Shown: in pieces, positions 21,500-33,499 of the stretch | Position numbering within the stretch: position 1 is the stretch's first letter | Layout of the letters: each line of letters starts with the position of its first letter | Source: Hydractinia symbiolongicarpus | Taxonomy: Eukaryota > Cnidaria > Hydrozoa > Anthoathecata > Hydractiniidae | Assembly: GCF_029227915.1 (NCBI RefSeq) | Contig: NC_079878.1 | Coordinates: forward strand, 8,246,001-8,310,000 | Direction: 5' to 3' | DNA: 64,000 nucleotides | Made by a program: the position numbers and the translations under genes | The notes under the pieces: generated by a model | What the model saw: the letters and a program-made list of their open reading frames with translations, nothing else | Told to the model about the DNA's origin: nothing | The model's database searches: none

Positions 21500-23288
21500 G
21501 TTATAACTTGGAGGAAAGAATACGGAAGGAGTAACAACTTCATTTCTGTACGCTTTAAATGTATTGAATTTTCTATTGTTTTTAATTTCAAAAGAATCAG
21601 TGCGTGAGGTGCTCGACCGCACTTTTTTTCGCAAAAAATTGATCAAATTCCATATTCTCCATAACTTCTTATAACAGAACGTCGTTTTAAAGGTTCCCTC
21701 CGACGTTTTAATGATGCTACCTAATAATGTCCTATTCATATAAGTATTAAAGAAAATAACATTCGTTTTTTACAGAAAAGTTTAGTACAGCAAATAATTG
21801 TAAATAAACTTTCAAATTTTGAGCTACCTCACTTCATGTGGCTTTATCATGCTCACGCTTCTTCTCGAACTTTGAAATTCATAATGGCTGCATAATTGAC
21901 GTCACAAGGACCAAAGAATTATAGAATACCTCACGGTGATATATTCTACTGACTAATTCGTGTTTAGAATGCCTTGTTGATATGTTTCGAAGTATTAAGT
22001 ATTTATGAGATATAGAAGATTCATTAGCGCTAGAAAAAAATTTTGTTGTTTGCTTAATGCAGAATTATTTGTTTTCTTTTAAAAGCAACACGTTTGTTAA
22101 GTACTGTAATCTTCGGATGAGTCGGAATCAAGATGTTCTAACGTTGTACTTGGCTTCCAGTTTAAACCTAAACGTAGGGGGGGATTTATCGGACTCATCG
22201 TGGGTGACATATAACAGTGATAGCGATGGGCAAATAGCAGAATTAAGGATTAACCTTGACGCTACGTCGTGGTGTAAATGCAACAATTGCCGTCAAATGA
22301 GCACTGAAACTGAATGTTTTTGCTGTCACGAACTGGAATCAAGACATATGTATAACCTACAAGGTGTGTACTTTTTAGCGGGATATACGAAACATTATAT
22401 GCTGATTATTAAGTTATTAAAAATATATTCTTTAGAAATAAACTGTATAGTCAATCACGAAGATTTCGACCCGATTGTTTTAAGGAAAGGAAATCTCTGG
22501 ACTGCTTTGGTTGGAATGTATGATAGAGAATCGACATATCTTCCTCCAAGAAATGACGTTCCCAATAAGTAAGTAGATGTTGTTCCAGTCAAAACACGCT
22601 GTTTATAGAAATATGGGTTATAAGAACAAAAGTTTAATATTTCAGGTTAACATTTTTCTTTTAGAACATACTGCTATGCTGCTTACCGACAGTTCACGTG
22701 GTGCTTTCACAACAGACTTGGCAAATCTGTGCGAAGGGTCATCCCGTCATGTGCAGAGACAAAAATTCGTGATGCTTATCCAGAGCCTGACGGGGTATAC
22801 ACAGAATATATGAAAGGGCGTGTAGTTCCTGAAAATGAGTTAACATGGGTTTTCCATGATGCCGAAAATGTATTGTAACTTAATTAAAAAAATAAAAAAA
22901 ATAAAAAAATAATATGTACAAATTACATAAAATAAAAAGTAAAACAAAATTATGTCATTCGTGAGTATTTAATTGAGTTTTCAAAAATATCCTCTCTACA
23001 GGGCCTTTCGTCAGGGTTAATAAAGGCTCGTTTTTTTCCCGGACGGCAATTACAGGTGCCTTTCACCTACCAATTATATTTACCCATAAAATCACGTGAC
23101 TTAGTCTTCTTTAGCAACAACACAGCACATTTTTTTCCCTTTCCTTTTCACCTCACTAATAATCTTTCGTGGTTTGTTATCAATCACTAACCAAATCTGT
23201 TAAGCATGGTGCTAGAACCTCACGCAGTGTTTCGATAGATTTAAAAGAGTTGTTTCTCCTTCCGTATTCTTTCCTCCAAGGTTATAAC
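21500..23288. mobile_element. Putative transposon-like unit carrying the P2RX7_C-type gene
   Basis: The left arm 21500-21540 (GTTATAACTTGGAGGAAAG...) is matched in inverted orientation by 23248-23288, with only about three differences over 41 bp. A further inverted match (TGCGTGAGGT, at about 21601 and 23220) lies farther inside both ends, with different spacing. The only gene inside is the P2RX7_C-type gene at 22117-22878; no transposase is visible. I could not identify a target-site duplication. Confidence 0.6.
22117..22878 (+). CDS. Stand-alone P2X7 cytoplasmic-tail (P2RX7_C, zinc 'ballast') domain protein, 3 exons
   Basis: Exons 22117-22363, 22436-22568 and 22665-22878 give 197 aa. An in-frame ATG at 22057 would add 20 residues. 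The 72-nt first intron has no stop and is divisible by three, but removing it restores the family's spacing. The Cys-rich segment C53-K-C55-N-N-C58 followed by ECFCCHE (C67, C69, C70), then CIVNHEDF, YCYAAYRQFTWCF, and LPSC-like VIPSCAETKIRDAYPEP near the end, match the zinc-binding C-terminal domain of vertebrate P2X7 receptors. There are no transmembrane segments or channel ectodomain, so this is the free domain, not a receptor. It is an intracellular zinc-bound fold of unknown role. The bracketing inverted repeats suggest carriage by a mobile element. Confidence 0.8.
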
Positions 23289-23870
23289 ACTATTTTAAAA
23301 TTCAAATTACTTTGTAAAGCTGAGAAATGCGGACAATTGATATTGTGCAATTTATTGCCCATCTAGCTAGGGAGAGAGATAGATGTGAATATTTTACATG
23401 GCAAGTATCTCAAATTTTAATGGATATACTTGTCTATTATTTCCAGGAGGAGCTATTTAAAAGGAGAAGAAAGATAAGAAGGCAAAGTAAATTTATATAA
23501 GAGAAGGTTTGAAAGTTATTTTGCAAAAATCGAGAAAAAAGAAGAAAAACTCTGCGGTGCACGTTGGCTCTTGAGAAATTTGGTTATGCGATGCAAATGT
23601 GAAGTTATGGTATGAGACTCCATCTCCATGACTTATTTTAGTTTGTTGAAAGTGCTTTTTGCCCCGCGAGAGGTCGAGTGTTTTAGTTACGATTAAACAT
23701 AGGAGCGTGATGATTGCCGGAAATTACTGTTCAGAAATTTTTAAGGAATTCTGTACAAGGAATAATGTTCAAGAGTACCACAACCTTTTTCAAAAGGCTT
23801 TAATTCATAAATTTAAAACCTGATAAACACAAAGACTAAGTATCTATTTTGCAAATAAAGTTAGATAGTG
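23289..23870. other. Intergenic, no gene seen
   Basis: No supported open frame or repeat. Confidence 0.4.
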
Positions 23871-24715
23871 TCTCTATAATAATAGCCGAATTCCGTCTGT
23901 CTGTTCGTGCGTCAAAAGCGACTTGTGTTAACCACGCACGAAATTGAGCACAGCTCTTTGATCTTTTTGCTACGCTATTTTAAATTTTTTTTTTTTTGTC
24001 TTTTGCGTAGTTTCACAAAAGTTTAATTTAAAAATTTTCTTATATAAAATTCATGGTTAATTAACTTTTATTGTTCCTTCGATGCAGTTTCTTTGTTATA
24101 AATAACTACCGTCAAAGTTGCGACAATTACTTTGCGTTGTCTATTTCATTGAAAAAGTTTTAATTATTCGCGCCTTTTCAAGGAAATTAACAGAAACAAG
24201 TTTTTAATAATAGAAGGAGAACAATAAATTTTAGAAAGGTTTTGTAAGTGAATTTTTGTTTGTTCTCAACATGAATGTGAAATTTATTTTGTAAATTATT
24301 TTTCATCTTCAACCATTTATATTTTTAATGACAACCATAAACCTGGATGTGCTTATTTTTTTGCTGAAACTTATTGTTTTTTAAACTGAACAAAAAGCCG
24401 TAAAAATGCGAAAATTATTGTTAAATATATGAATTTTACGAGAAGCGGCGTAACACTACTTCCGATAAACTATACTATAAAAAATAAAAAATTGTAGTTT
24501 ACACTGCTTCCGTGTATATTTCCAGGGACCATGACTACCGCAGAGTGATTTCATAACAGGTGCGTGAAATAATTTCATAACAGATGCGCGAAACAATTTC
24601 ATTAACAGATGCGCGAAATAATTTCATTAACAGATGGTCTAAATATTTTTATTAACAGATGCGCGAAATAATTACGTCAGCTAATTCCCGTGGATTGTTC
24701 CACGGGTTAACGACT
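23871..24715 (+). mobile_element. Non-autonomous Helitron, first of a head-to-tail array
   Basis: Begins TCTCTATAATAATAGCCG and ends with the hairpin CCCGTGGA TTGT TCCACGGG followed by TTAACGACT. The final AG of CTAG is missing where the next element begins. Internal tandem repeats of a TTTCATAACAGATGCGCGAA-like unit lie at 24548-24673. There is no Rep/helicase frame. Confidence 0.75.
24548..24673 (+). repeat. Tandem repeat, 26-28 bp unit, about 5 copies
   Basis: Repeats of AATTTCATTAACAGATGCGCG-like sequence, with small length and base differences, inside the Helitron. Confidence 0.75.
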
Positions 24716-25427
24716 TCTCTTATAGTAATACGGAGAGTGTGTCTGTGTGTCTGTAACAGGCAAAGTGGATGTGTTCATTTTCATTTGATGTTGCCGAAAA
24801 AGCTATGTCTTAAATGTAAAATTTTCTGACGTTACAGCGCAACGTCAATAACACTACTTTAACGTCAATATCATATATTAAATTAAGGAAGCCATTACAG
24901 TGCACCTAAAACTTCCAGGCCAAATAACTTGGAAACGAGGTGGTGACGTCAATGATTTTTCACCGCGTGGGTAACTAGGCACCACCGAGAACCAATTTGG
25001 GTAATTTTCCCAAACCTGGGTCCCCAAATCCGTTTCGGAATGGACGGGTTGATGACGTTATCAAAAAACCTTTAAACCCCAATATTTCTGAAACCGTTTG
25101 TCAAAAGTATATAATCATATACATTTTCTTCATCAGCGTTTCAAGATCTATACGATGAAGTCAACAGGTATACAAATTTAAAAAAAAAATTTCGGTCTTG
25201 ATGGGGCCATTACTGACGTCAGCAAAATTTTTAAACCCTTCCTTATAACTCATTAACCGCTCATATCAAAAGCACATGATCATATACATTTTCTTGATCA
25301 GCACTTTAATCTCTACACAATAGATGCAACGTGAAAACAAAATTCTAAATTTTATTGGATAGATTGCTGACGTCATCAAAATTTTTATCCTGCCTCAGCG
25401 GATATTTCCACGGGCCTTATTGACTAG
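24716..25427 (+). mobile_element. Non-autonomous Helitron, second of the array
   Basis: Starts TCTCTTATAGTAATACGG directly after the first element. It ends with the hairpin remnant GGATATTTCCACGGG, then CCTTATTGA and CTAG at 25424-25427. It shares its interior with the elements at 33.5-38.8 kb in opposite orientation. No long open frame. Confidence 0.75.
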
Positions 25428-25783
25428 TCTCTATAATAATAGCCGTATTTTGTTTGTGTGTCCGCGAAAGCTGTGTCCCGTGGCGCAAACACGAAATTTT
25501 TAAAATGCGCACCAACACCAAATGCGATATGTTTTTGCCGACTTTGTTTTCACCGCTCGCGCGTAGTATACTAATCACCACGACGCCTGATTCTTTAGAA
25601 AAAAACAATCCAAGATTTTCGCGACCAGAAAGAATCCAAGATTTTCATCTATATTATAATACCCGTATACGTCTGTCTGTCTGTCACGCATAATGGCAGC
25701 GTAGCTGCGCAATAGCGAGAAGCACGCAATGCGGTATAAAATGGACGGGCGGACCCGTGGATTTTCCACGGGCTAACGACTAG
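25428..25783 (+). mobile_element. Non-autonomous Helitron, third of the array (possibly two nested copies)
   Basis: Starts TCTCTATAATAATAGCCG directly after the CTAG of its neighbour and ends with the perfect hairpin CCCGTGGA TTT TCCACGGG, CTAACGA and CTAG at 25780-25783, followed by host T. A second 5' end (TCTATATTATAATACCCG) occurs at 25650, so the last 134 bp may be a separate short copy like that at 10014-10146. Confidence 0.75.
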
Positions 25784-25811
25784 TTTTTCAATAAAAACGT
25801 AAGATCAGTGG

Positions 25812-25817
25812 TTTATT
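25812..25817 (-). terminator. Polyadenylation signal AATAAA of amidase B
   Basis: TTTATT on the plus strand, i.e. AATAAA on the coding strand, about 52 nt beyond the amidase B stop. Confidence 0.5.
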
Positions 25818-25868
25818 CCAGAGAATCACCATACATATTGAGTCATATTGGCTCAGACTGTTATCAAA

Positions 25869-28800
25869 TCAAGCAGAAGCATTCTTCTTGTTCATTTTCA
25901 TTTTGAAGATATCTTCAAAGATACTTGCAACATTAAGTACTCCTACTTCATCAAAATGTTTTCCAACAATCATCAACCCTACTGGCAAATCACCATCGTA
26001 TCCACAATTTAATGTCAACGCTGGATGTCCTGTTATGTTGAATATTGCTGTGTTTTTATTCACATAAAACACACTGGTTATCTTCTCGGTAATTGAAGCA
26101 TTTTGCGGTGGGATTTTAGTTGGTGTTTTCCTTAATGTCGGCATTATTAGGACGTCATTTTCCTTTAAAAGTGCGTCATATTTCAATTTTAAATGTGATG
26201 CTAAGGTTGCAGCCTTTGTATAATGATAGGACCCATAATTTTCGTGCATGTAGGAACCAATGAATGTTCGTAACTTGACAGTTTCAGTTGTATCTTTAAA
26301 ATGCTCCTTGTAGCCTTCAAACATTTTCTTAGCCAAAGTGTGAGATTGCATGCCTAAGAAGTTATGGAATAACTAGATTTTAGGAACATATGGACTCAAT
26401 TGTAGAAAAACAAATTTATAACAGCATTAAAAATGTAAAGTTTATTTATTAGAAACATGTTTCCATATCTACAGTTGTGATTTGGAAGTTTGAATGTTAT
26501 ATATAAAAGTTAAGTTACGTTTATCTTCCCATCTCCAACCGTGACAACAATTTTGCAGGGTTGAACTTTGCAATTCTTTCAGCAATTTGATTTCATAGGA
26601 TAATTCATATGGTTGAAATATATGTGCTCTTGGAGCAGCGTTTAAACTTTTGGAGCGCTCGTTATCTGTGTGTTATGTTGAATTTTGACAAAATGTTCTA
26701 TTTTGATTTTCTTTTTCTTAAGGAATGTTATCTGTTTTAAATGGTATGTGATTATGATAAAAATAGAGAAGAAAAAGCTAAAAAAGATACAATAATTTCA
26801 TATCTTTGTGGAAGGCTTCTTACCACACAAAAGAGAGTATGTCTAGAAAATGTTATGAAAAATACCTGACAAGCTAGTTCCAAAACCACATCCATCTATC
26901 ATTGATCCAAATACACCATTGCCAAAAATTACCGATGTAATATTATCACTTTTGACGTGCATTTCCAGGCTTGTGCTCTTAAGACAAAGATGCTCTGACT
27001 CTTTCAAATATTTCAAGGATGCATTGAAAACATTTTTTACATTTTCATCACACAAATCAACTCCTTCTTGAAGAATGCCAATGTTAATCTTTCTTGATGG
27101 TTTTACATGTGGGAAGATCAATTTTGAATATTCAGGAACTTTAAATGGTCGTTGACGATAGTCGAATCCATTATCGTAACCTAAGTAAAGCTTTTAGGTC
27201 GGTAAAAACAAGTGAGATTAATAAATTGAGATGTGGTAGGTCAAAAGGTAGTCAAAAGGCTGTGACAAGTTTATTCAAATCTTAACCCTATTCGGTCCGG
27301 GATTTTTCGAACATATTATGACCAGGGGAAGGGGGGGCGTTCCAGGGGAAATCGATCACGTGTTCAAATTATGTAAAAAAAAAATCTTGATGAAACAAAG
27401 TTGTGTTGTCAGTTTCAAATTCTAACGATAATCCTAACAAGAGTTATTGTATTATCCACCTCTGAAAGGTATGGGACCTCTCAATGTGGCATTCAGGTAT
27501 CTCATAGATGATTATTGAAACTCAGTAAGCATCATAGCCATGCAATATAGCACTAAGGAGTTATAACAAACTGTCAGGGGGGTGGAGGGCGAAACCCCCT
27601 GACAGAATTATCTCTTGCCTTTTACATGTTTTATATTTTTTTTTTAATATGATTGTTTCTCGTATATATATCATTTACGCAAATTCCCAAGACTATTTGA
27701 CCACATGAAGTACATAGTTGTTGATATTATTAAACATTAATAAATGTCGTGGAATAATCCACTTAAGTAGAAAAATAGAAGAGTTCCGTCAATTGTAATT
27801 TGATGATGTCAGCAATGACCCATCCATTCATAAATAAATATTTAGAAATTCGTTTAACTGCAGTCTATCTTGATTAGAGTTTGAAACAATAATTAAGAAA
27901 ATATATAGAAAATATATAAAATATCTGTGCCCACCAATGGAGTAGGGGGAAATTCCTTAACCCGTTGCAGCCATTGTATAATGGTTGGAACATTGATCAA
28001 GAAAATGTACAGGATCGTGTGCTTTTAAAGAACATTTGTAAAGATTTGAACAGTTGAAGAGTTTGAAGAGATTGAATTTTAAGATTTTGAAGACGTCAAA
28101 AATCCCTTTAATTCAAAACGGGTGGTTCGACCCGGCTTTAGAAAGCTTTAGAAAGACAGAATCAGACAGATTTAGTATCAGAATACCTTATCTATTTTTT
28201 TACTTGCTAGCGAAGACGATTTGGAAAGAAAAACTGTGCTATAAGCCCATTTTTGCATTTAGTTATCATATTCCAGATACACTTTAACCAGAAAGGAAGA
28301 AAGGTGCTTTACCGGCTATAACTTCAAGTAGGAGAGCACAATCTGCCACGTCCTTTGACATTGGCCCTAAATGGTCAATGCAGGGTACAATTGGCATTGC
28401 TCCAGTGTAGGGTACCAATCCATGTGTAGGTTTCAAACCAATGATGCCACAGCTACTGGATGGGATACGAATAGAACCTCCTTGATCTCCTCCTATCAAC
28501 ATACAATTTTTAATTTATAACCCTTTGTCAATTTCTATATATTATGGATACTTTGCTACTACTTTGGTTGAGGATAATTTGCTTTAAAGTCCAATAAATA
28601 TTTTTTATTTAAAAAACACACAACTTTTGAGAAATAATGAATATACTAAATGTTTAAATATGATTCTGAACCATTACCATGTCCTTACAATAATATCAAG
28701 GATAAGTTTTGAAGTTTTTTATTATAATGTGGAGTTAGCTTAGATTTCTTTAATTTTGCACGGTCTTTGACACTCTCTGAAGCTGGATTTCGTTATTGCA

Positions 28801-29532
28801 TAATCATGCAATGTAATTTTGTTACACTATGTCCTCTCCTTGAATGACCTTTTTCTGAGCTTTGAAACTTTAAGAATAATATTAATTTTACATAAAAAAA
28901 TATTAATTTTCCACACAAAAAATTATACCTATTGCCATATCACATTCCCCAACAGCAACTGCGACTGCACTACCAGAGCTCGAACCGCCAGAAGTGCACT
29001 CAGTATTGTGTGGATTTCGAACTGGTCCATACGCAGTAAAAATGCTACCTGCGCTAACACAAAGATCTTCACAAGTTGTTTTTCCACAGATAGTTCCACC
29101 TGCTTCTAGAATTCTTTGCACGATAGTAGCATCATACTCAGGTATATATCCCTCCAAAACTCTGGAACCATTCATCATAGGAATGTTAGCTACAGCTATG
29201 TTATCTTTTATAGCTACTTTTTTCCCAGCAAGTTTTCCACTGCTAGCACCCTCTATATTACACTTCACATACCAAGCATTGTATTTGTTTTCATCACCTT
29301 CAGGTCGCAAATACTCTCGATTACCTCCATATTTAGATACGTACGAAGGTATTTCTTGATCATCAATGAAATTATATGCAGCTACTGTATTTTTCATAAT
29401 ACTTTGATATTCCTTTAACTCATCTTCATTACAACCTAAGTTGTGTCTTTCGTTTAACTTTTTTAGATCATCGATAGAAGGAAGAGCTACAGGGTTCTTT
29501 TTCATCGAATTTTCCATTTTTAAACTTCTCAT
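25869..29532 (-). CDS. Amidase (amidase-signature family), gene B, complete, 4 exons
   Basis: Exons in transcript order: 28929-29532, 28313-28492, 26866-27180 and 25869-26353. The middle exon lengths (180 and 315) and all phases are identical to gene A. The product is 527 aa from the first ATG; the Met at codon 6 (29515-29517) is an equally possible start. The triad is intact: Lys109, Ser184, Ser208. It ends five residues later than gene A (KKNASA). Residues about 18-150 are almost identical to A and C at DNA level, whereas exons 3 and 4 have diverged strongly (for example [17 protein letters not shown] in place of A's sequence), which may alter the substrate pocket. Intron 2 (27181-28312) contains a truncated Harbinger-like element and an old Helitron. 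It is divergent from gene A and tandem with gene C. Confidence 0.92.
27285..27606. mobile_element. Truncated Harbinger-like element, second copy
   Basis: Starts ACCCTATTCGGTCCGGG after TTA, as in the element at 8762-9509. It contains internal sequence of that element in inverted order (TTGAAACTCAGTAAGCATCATAGCC at 27517-27541, read in parts). The other terminal repeat is missing. It lies in intron 2 of amidase B. Confidence 0.65.
27740..28030 (-). mobile_element. Old Helitron remnant in intron 2 of amidase B
   Basis: Shares GTGGAATAATCCACTTA (the decayed end hairpin), TGATGACGTCAGCAA-like and GATCAAGAAAATGTA.AGGATCGTGT phrases with the array at 33.5-38.8 kb. Ends are not preserved. Confidence 0.5.
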
Positions 29533-30047
29533 CTAGCAGTTGTACCCCGGCTAAACAATTGCACACAATCTTCTATATATAAAATGAGAAATAGTAACAT
29601 AACATTATTTTTACGTCAGAGTAAACATCATTAGCGATTGTTATAAATCTCGCTTGTCAACTCTGTCACGACATGTGGTGTGAATTGTCAGAAATATTAC
29701 ACCAATGACGTCATCAAATCAGTTTTTCACGTGGAATCTGTTTGTGTTAAGACCTTATATAGGTATGTCAAGTGTCATCCCCTAAGTATATGTTGTTCCG
29801 GATCGATGGCCCGCGGTACTTTATTCCTCTTTCACCTCCTGGACCAAAAAAAATATGTTAAAATAGGGCTTAACGTTTTCCACGCGTTTTCTATGACTCG
29901 ATGCATTTTGTAAATTAGGCGTATTGCAACCAGCAGGAACGTATTTTTAAAGTATTTTTATCTTCTCATTAGCGCTTTTATTAATTACTCGACATCCCAG
30001 AAAATTTATATAGTGGGCACGTTTCCGTTTTGAATAGACACTACCAA
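29533..30047. other. 5' flank of amidase B, no gene seen
   Basis: Unlike genes A and C, this upstream region does not carry their common 120-bp leader. A lone GTGGGCAC word at about 30013 precedes the next transposon. Confidence 0.4.
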
Positions 30048-32112
30048 CCCGGTGGGCACATAACGTTATTATAACGTTATTTTTAAGTGTTTTTTTTTTT
30101 TGGTTGCAACGTTCGGAACCAAAAAATGACATTATTTAAACGCTTCTTTTGCAACGTTTTCCACACAAACCTAAATTAAACGTTTTTAAAACGGTATGAA
30201 TATAACGTTCTTTAAATACCGCTTAAATGACGTATTTTTAACATTATTAGTGTGACGTTATTAGAACGGTATACGATTAAACGTTTTTGTAACGTTTCTT
30301 TTCTAACGTTATTAAGACAAACATAAATTTAACGTTTAAGGAACGTTGTGAAAAAAACGTTTTCTGCACGCCACTAAATGACGTATTTTTATCGTTATTA
30401 GTGTGACGTTAAAAAAGCGGTATAAGATTAAACGTTTTTGTAACATCCGTTTGGTAACGTCATTTAAACTAACCCAAAACTAAACGATTTATAAACGATC
30501 TTAAAAAAACGTTTTTAAAAGTCACTGTCACGTATTTTTAACGTTATTAGTGTGACGTTTTAAAAACGGTATACGATTAGACCTTTTTGTAACATTTCTT
30601 TTGTAACGTCATTTACACTAACTCAAGCTAAACGTTTTAGAAACGTTCTTAAAAAAAACGTTTTTTAAAAGTCACTGTCATGTATTTTTAACGTTATTAG
30701 TGTGAACGTTTTTTTAAAGATTATCTTAAAGAAACCAAAATTTACGTTTTTAAATAACGATATTACAAAAGCGTCGTTTGCATAGTAGTGTTAAAGAAGT
30801 GCTAATTTTAGTCCCCAGGGAGTAACATATTCAACAAAACACGCTTGGTGCGGTAGCCTATTGTTTTAATGCGACCAACTTGTCTTGTTGTCCTATTTAC
30901 ATCGCTTCCAGAACTCTGTCTCTTTTACTTGTGACTAGGTAGTCAAAAGAGAAAACGAATCCGGGGACAAGGTTGAAGTCCATCAGCCACTGCGAGCTAT
31001 GAGCGCGAATGGTTCAATTTTGTGAGCACATAGTCTAGTGGGCAATAATGATAGCGGAAAAAGGTACCGGTGGAAAGTTGTATATATTTTATGTTATGTA
31101 AATGTACGTACAGGGTAAGGTAACTTTATAAATAGTTAGGATACAAAAATTTCGTTGCAGGAACGATTACAACAAAATAAAGAAACAATTTCTTATTATA
31201 TATAAGAAGTGTAGCTAGCTATGTAGCCAAGGTTTGAATATATATGTGTTGTAATGACCATAAAAAAGAGTTTTTTTCTTGAAATTTTGATGAATTGGCT
31301 TTCATGTCAGTGTTGTAATGACCTGCATGTTTAGCCTGTCGTACAAAGTAAGTTTTTTCTTAACATTTTGATGACTTGGCTTTCGTGTCAGTCTTGTAAT
31401 CACCTGCATGTTTTGCCTATCATACAAATTGTTTCCTTATTTTATTCTAGTTTTCGTCCTTACCAGACCGATGTGGAGAAGGTGGATAAAAAAGCAACAC
31501 GTGATAGAAACCTCAAAGGAGAAAAAAAAATTATTTATATTATAATTTATTAATATTTAAGTAATACTGATATTTTTATGTGTTCCATAATAATTAAAGC
31601 CGTTTGTATTTCACCGATTTTAATTTTAATAAATTCATATATTTATCTTCTGTTTTTTTTTAACTTTCTTTCATGCGAAATTCACTTAATGACGTTATTT
31701 AAACGTTTTTTAAATCACCATATAAGGTAACTTAAACGTTACAAATGGAACGTTATTTGAACGCCCTGAAAAAAGTGGTTTTTGAATGGCAAACGGGATG
31801 TTATTTGAACGTTTATTGAACCAACGGAATGACGTTATTTGAACGCTATATTTCGAACGTTATTTAAACGTCCTGAAAAAAGTGGTTATTGAATGTGCAA
31901 ACGGGATGTTATTTGAACGTTTATTGAACCAACGGAATAACGTTATTTAAACGTTGATTTCGAACGTCATTTGAACGTTACATGCGGAACGTATTAAAAC
32001 GTCCTGGAAAAAGTGGTTATTGAATGTTCAAACGGTACGTTATTTGACCGTTAATTGAACGATCAAAATGACGTCTATTGAAAGTTAAAAAAACGTTCTT
32101 GTGCCCACTGGG
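30048..32112. mobile_element. 2.1-kb DNA transposon with long subterminal ACGTT repeats, non-autonomous
   Basis: Ends CCCGGTGGGCACA and, inverted, CCCAGTGGGCACA. Next to the left end is an array of about 150-bp units starting near 30230, 30381, 30530 and 30680 (ACGTATTTTTAACGTTATTAG-like), packed with AACGTT words. Next to the right end is a different array containing CCTGAAAAAAGTGGTT near 31765, 31872 and 32003, again rich in AACGTT. The middle (30790-31680) has a duplicated segment of about 80 bp (31275-31430). No transposase frame. Superfamily not determined. Confidence 0.7.
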
Positions 32113-33499
32113 AATAATAAGACACACCAAGCTGTTGCTATTTTGCAACCGCCCGGTTGCCTTTGCGGATTTTATTTATTATGCTTTCTAGTTATTATTA
32201 AAAAAACGCTTGAAAAATATGTCTTAATTCATTCTAATATAAAACTCTGTGAAGAAAGCTAATTTCTCCTTAAAATGTTCTGCTTTTGAAGAAAGTTGGT
32301 ACCGTGCATACACGTATATACGAAGTTGGTACATTGGCAAAAAAAGCTGGCCAAAGAAATACGACAAGATTGACATTTTGTCCTTTCACACCCAGTACTA
32401 TTTTGGGCCCATATAAGTACCTGCATATAGAAACACACGGATCTAATGCAGCTCAAAAATTTAAAAACGAATATTACTGACTGTGGTCTGGGAAACAGTA
32501 TATATAACAGAGGAACATGAAGCAAGTAAATAAAATCATTTAAACGAGCAAAGTGATAGACTTCGATTATATTTGCTTCAACCTCGTCCCCAGGGCTTGT
32601 TAGGCTTTGTATTTGGACGGCCTGTATTTGCTTAAGAAGGTACACAAGTTACGATAAAATGTAATGTTGTTAAATTAAGGTGTGAGTAAGGAAAAAGTGT
32701 GATGTTTTACAATATCTTCTATTAAGATTACGTGAAAGTTGTAATATTGTTGTATAATATTTTCTGAAAGTTTATAAAATTGCCTAAAAGATGATATAGA
32801 AATTATTGAAAGCGAAATAAAATTGAAGACGTTAAAAGACACTAAAAAACTGACCCCTCCTTTACTAACGCATCTCTATTTACAAAACTTTTAGTTTTGC
32901 ATGATTTATGTTCACTGTTTTGTAATCACAACACATTGATCTAGAAACGATTTGAAGATTATAGTGTAATTATTTTCCGTTTTGAAGATATATTCCATTA
33001 ACTTTTTTTATCGAATTACAAACCATAATTCGCTAAAAAATACGTCATAACTCGAAATCTCTTCACACTTGCGAATTAAATTTAAAATCGTTTTTAGATA
33101 CATCTGTCTTAAAAGCCGCTCACCCTCCACCTTGTAGATTTATAGTTTTGTAAATGAAGATGAAAAGGCTAGCAGTACTAACACAAAAAATGAACATTGC
33201 GAAAAAGAGCTTTAAAGATTTTAAAAAATATCATCACTTTCGTATAGTTAAATGTTTGCTACGGGTGTTTTTAACAACTTCCGGACTACGCGCGTGTCTG
33301 CTCATATTCGCACTTAAAACATATTCACAAGAAGAGAGATGGGCAAAGTAAAAATAAACAAAAAGGAAAAGGAAAAAATGTTACAACATCTAATGGAATA
33401 GAGATTTGATATGATAACATAAATGTCTGAGTCGTATCGCTGGATAAAACATTATTTTCTTTCGACTCACGCTTTTGTTCAATTGCGTGTTATTATTTA
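32113..33499. other. Intergenic, no gene supported
   Basis: Contains the dispersed motif CAACCTCGTCCCCAGGGC at 32579-32596. Small open frames overlap on both strands without motifs. Confidence 0.4.

Noticed and set aside
24548-24673. CRISPR-like array
   Set aside because: Units are contiguous and lack unique spacers; it is an ordinary tandem repeat within a Helitron in a eukaryotic genome.
28126-28150. GGTTCGACCCGG, a tRNA B-box-like word
   Set aside because: No A box or cloverleaf upstream.
28994-29418. Open frames of 100-121 codons antisense to amidase exon 1 (also opposite exon 1 of A and C)
   Set aside because: They mirror the conserved amidase exon on the other strand; the coding signal is on the amidase strand.
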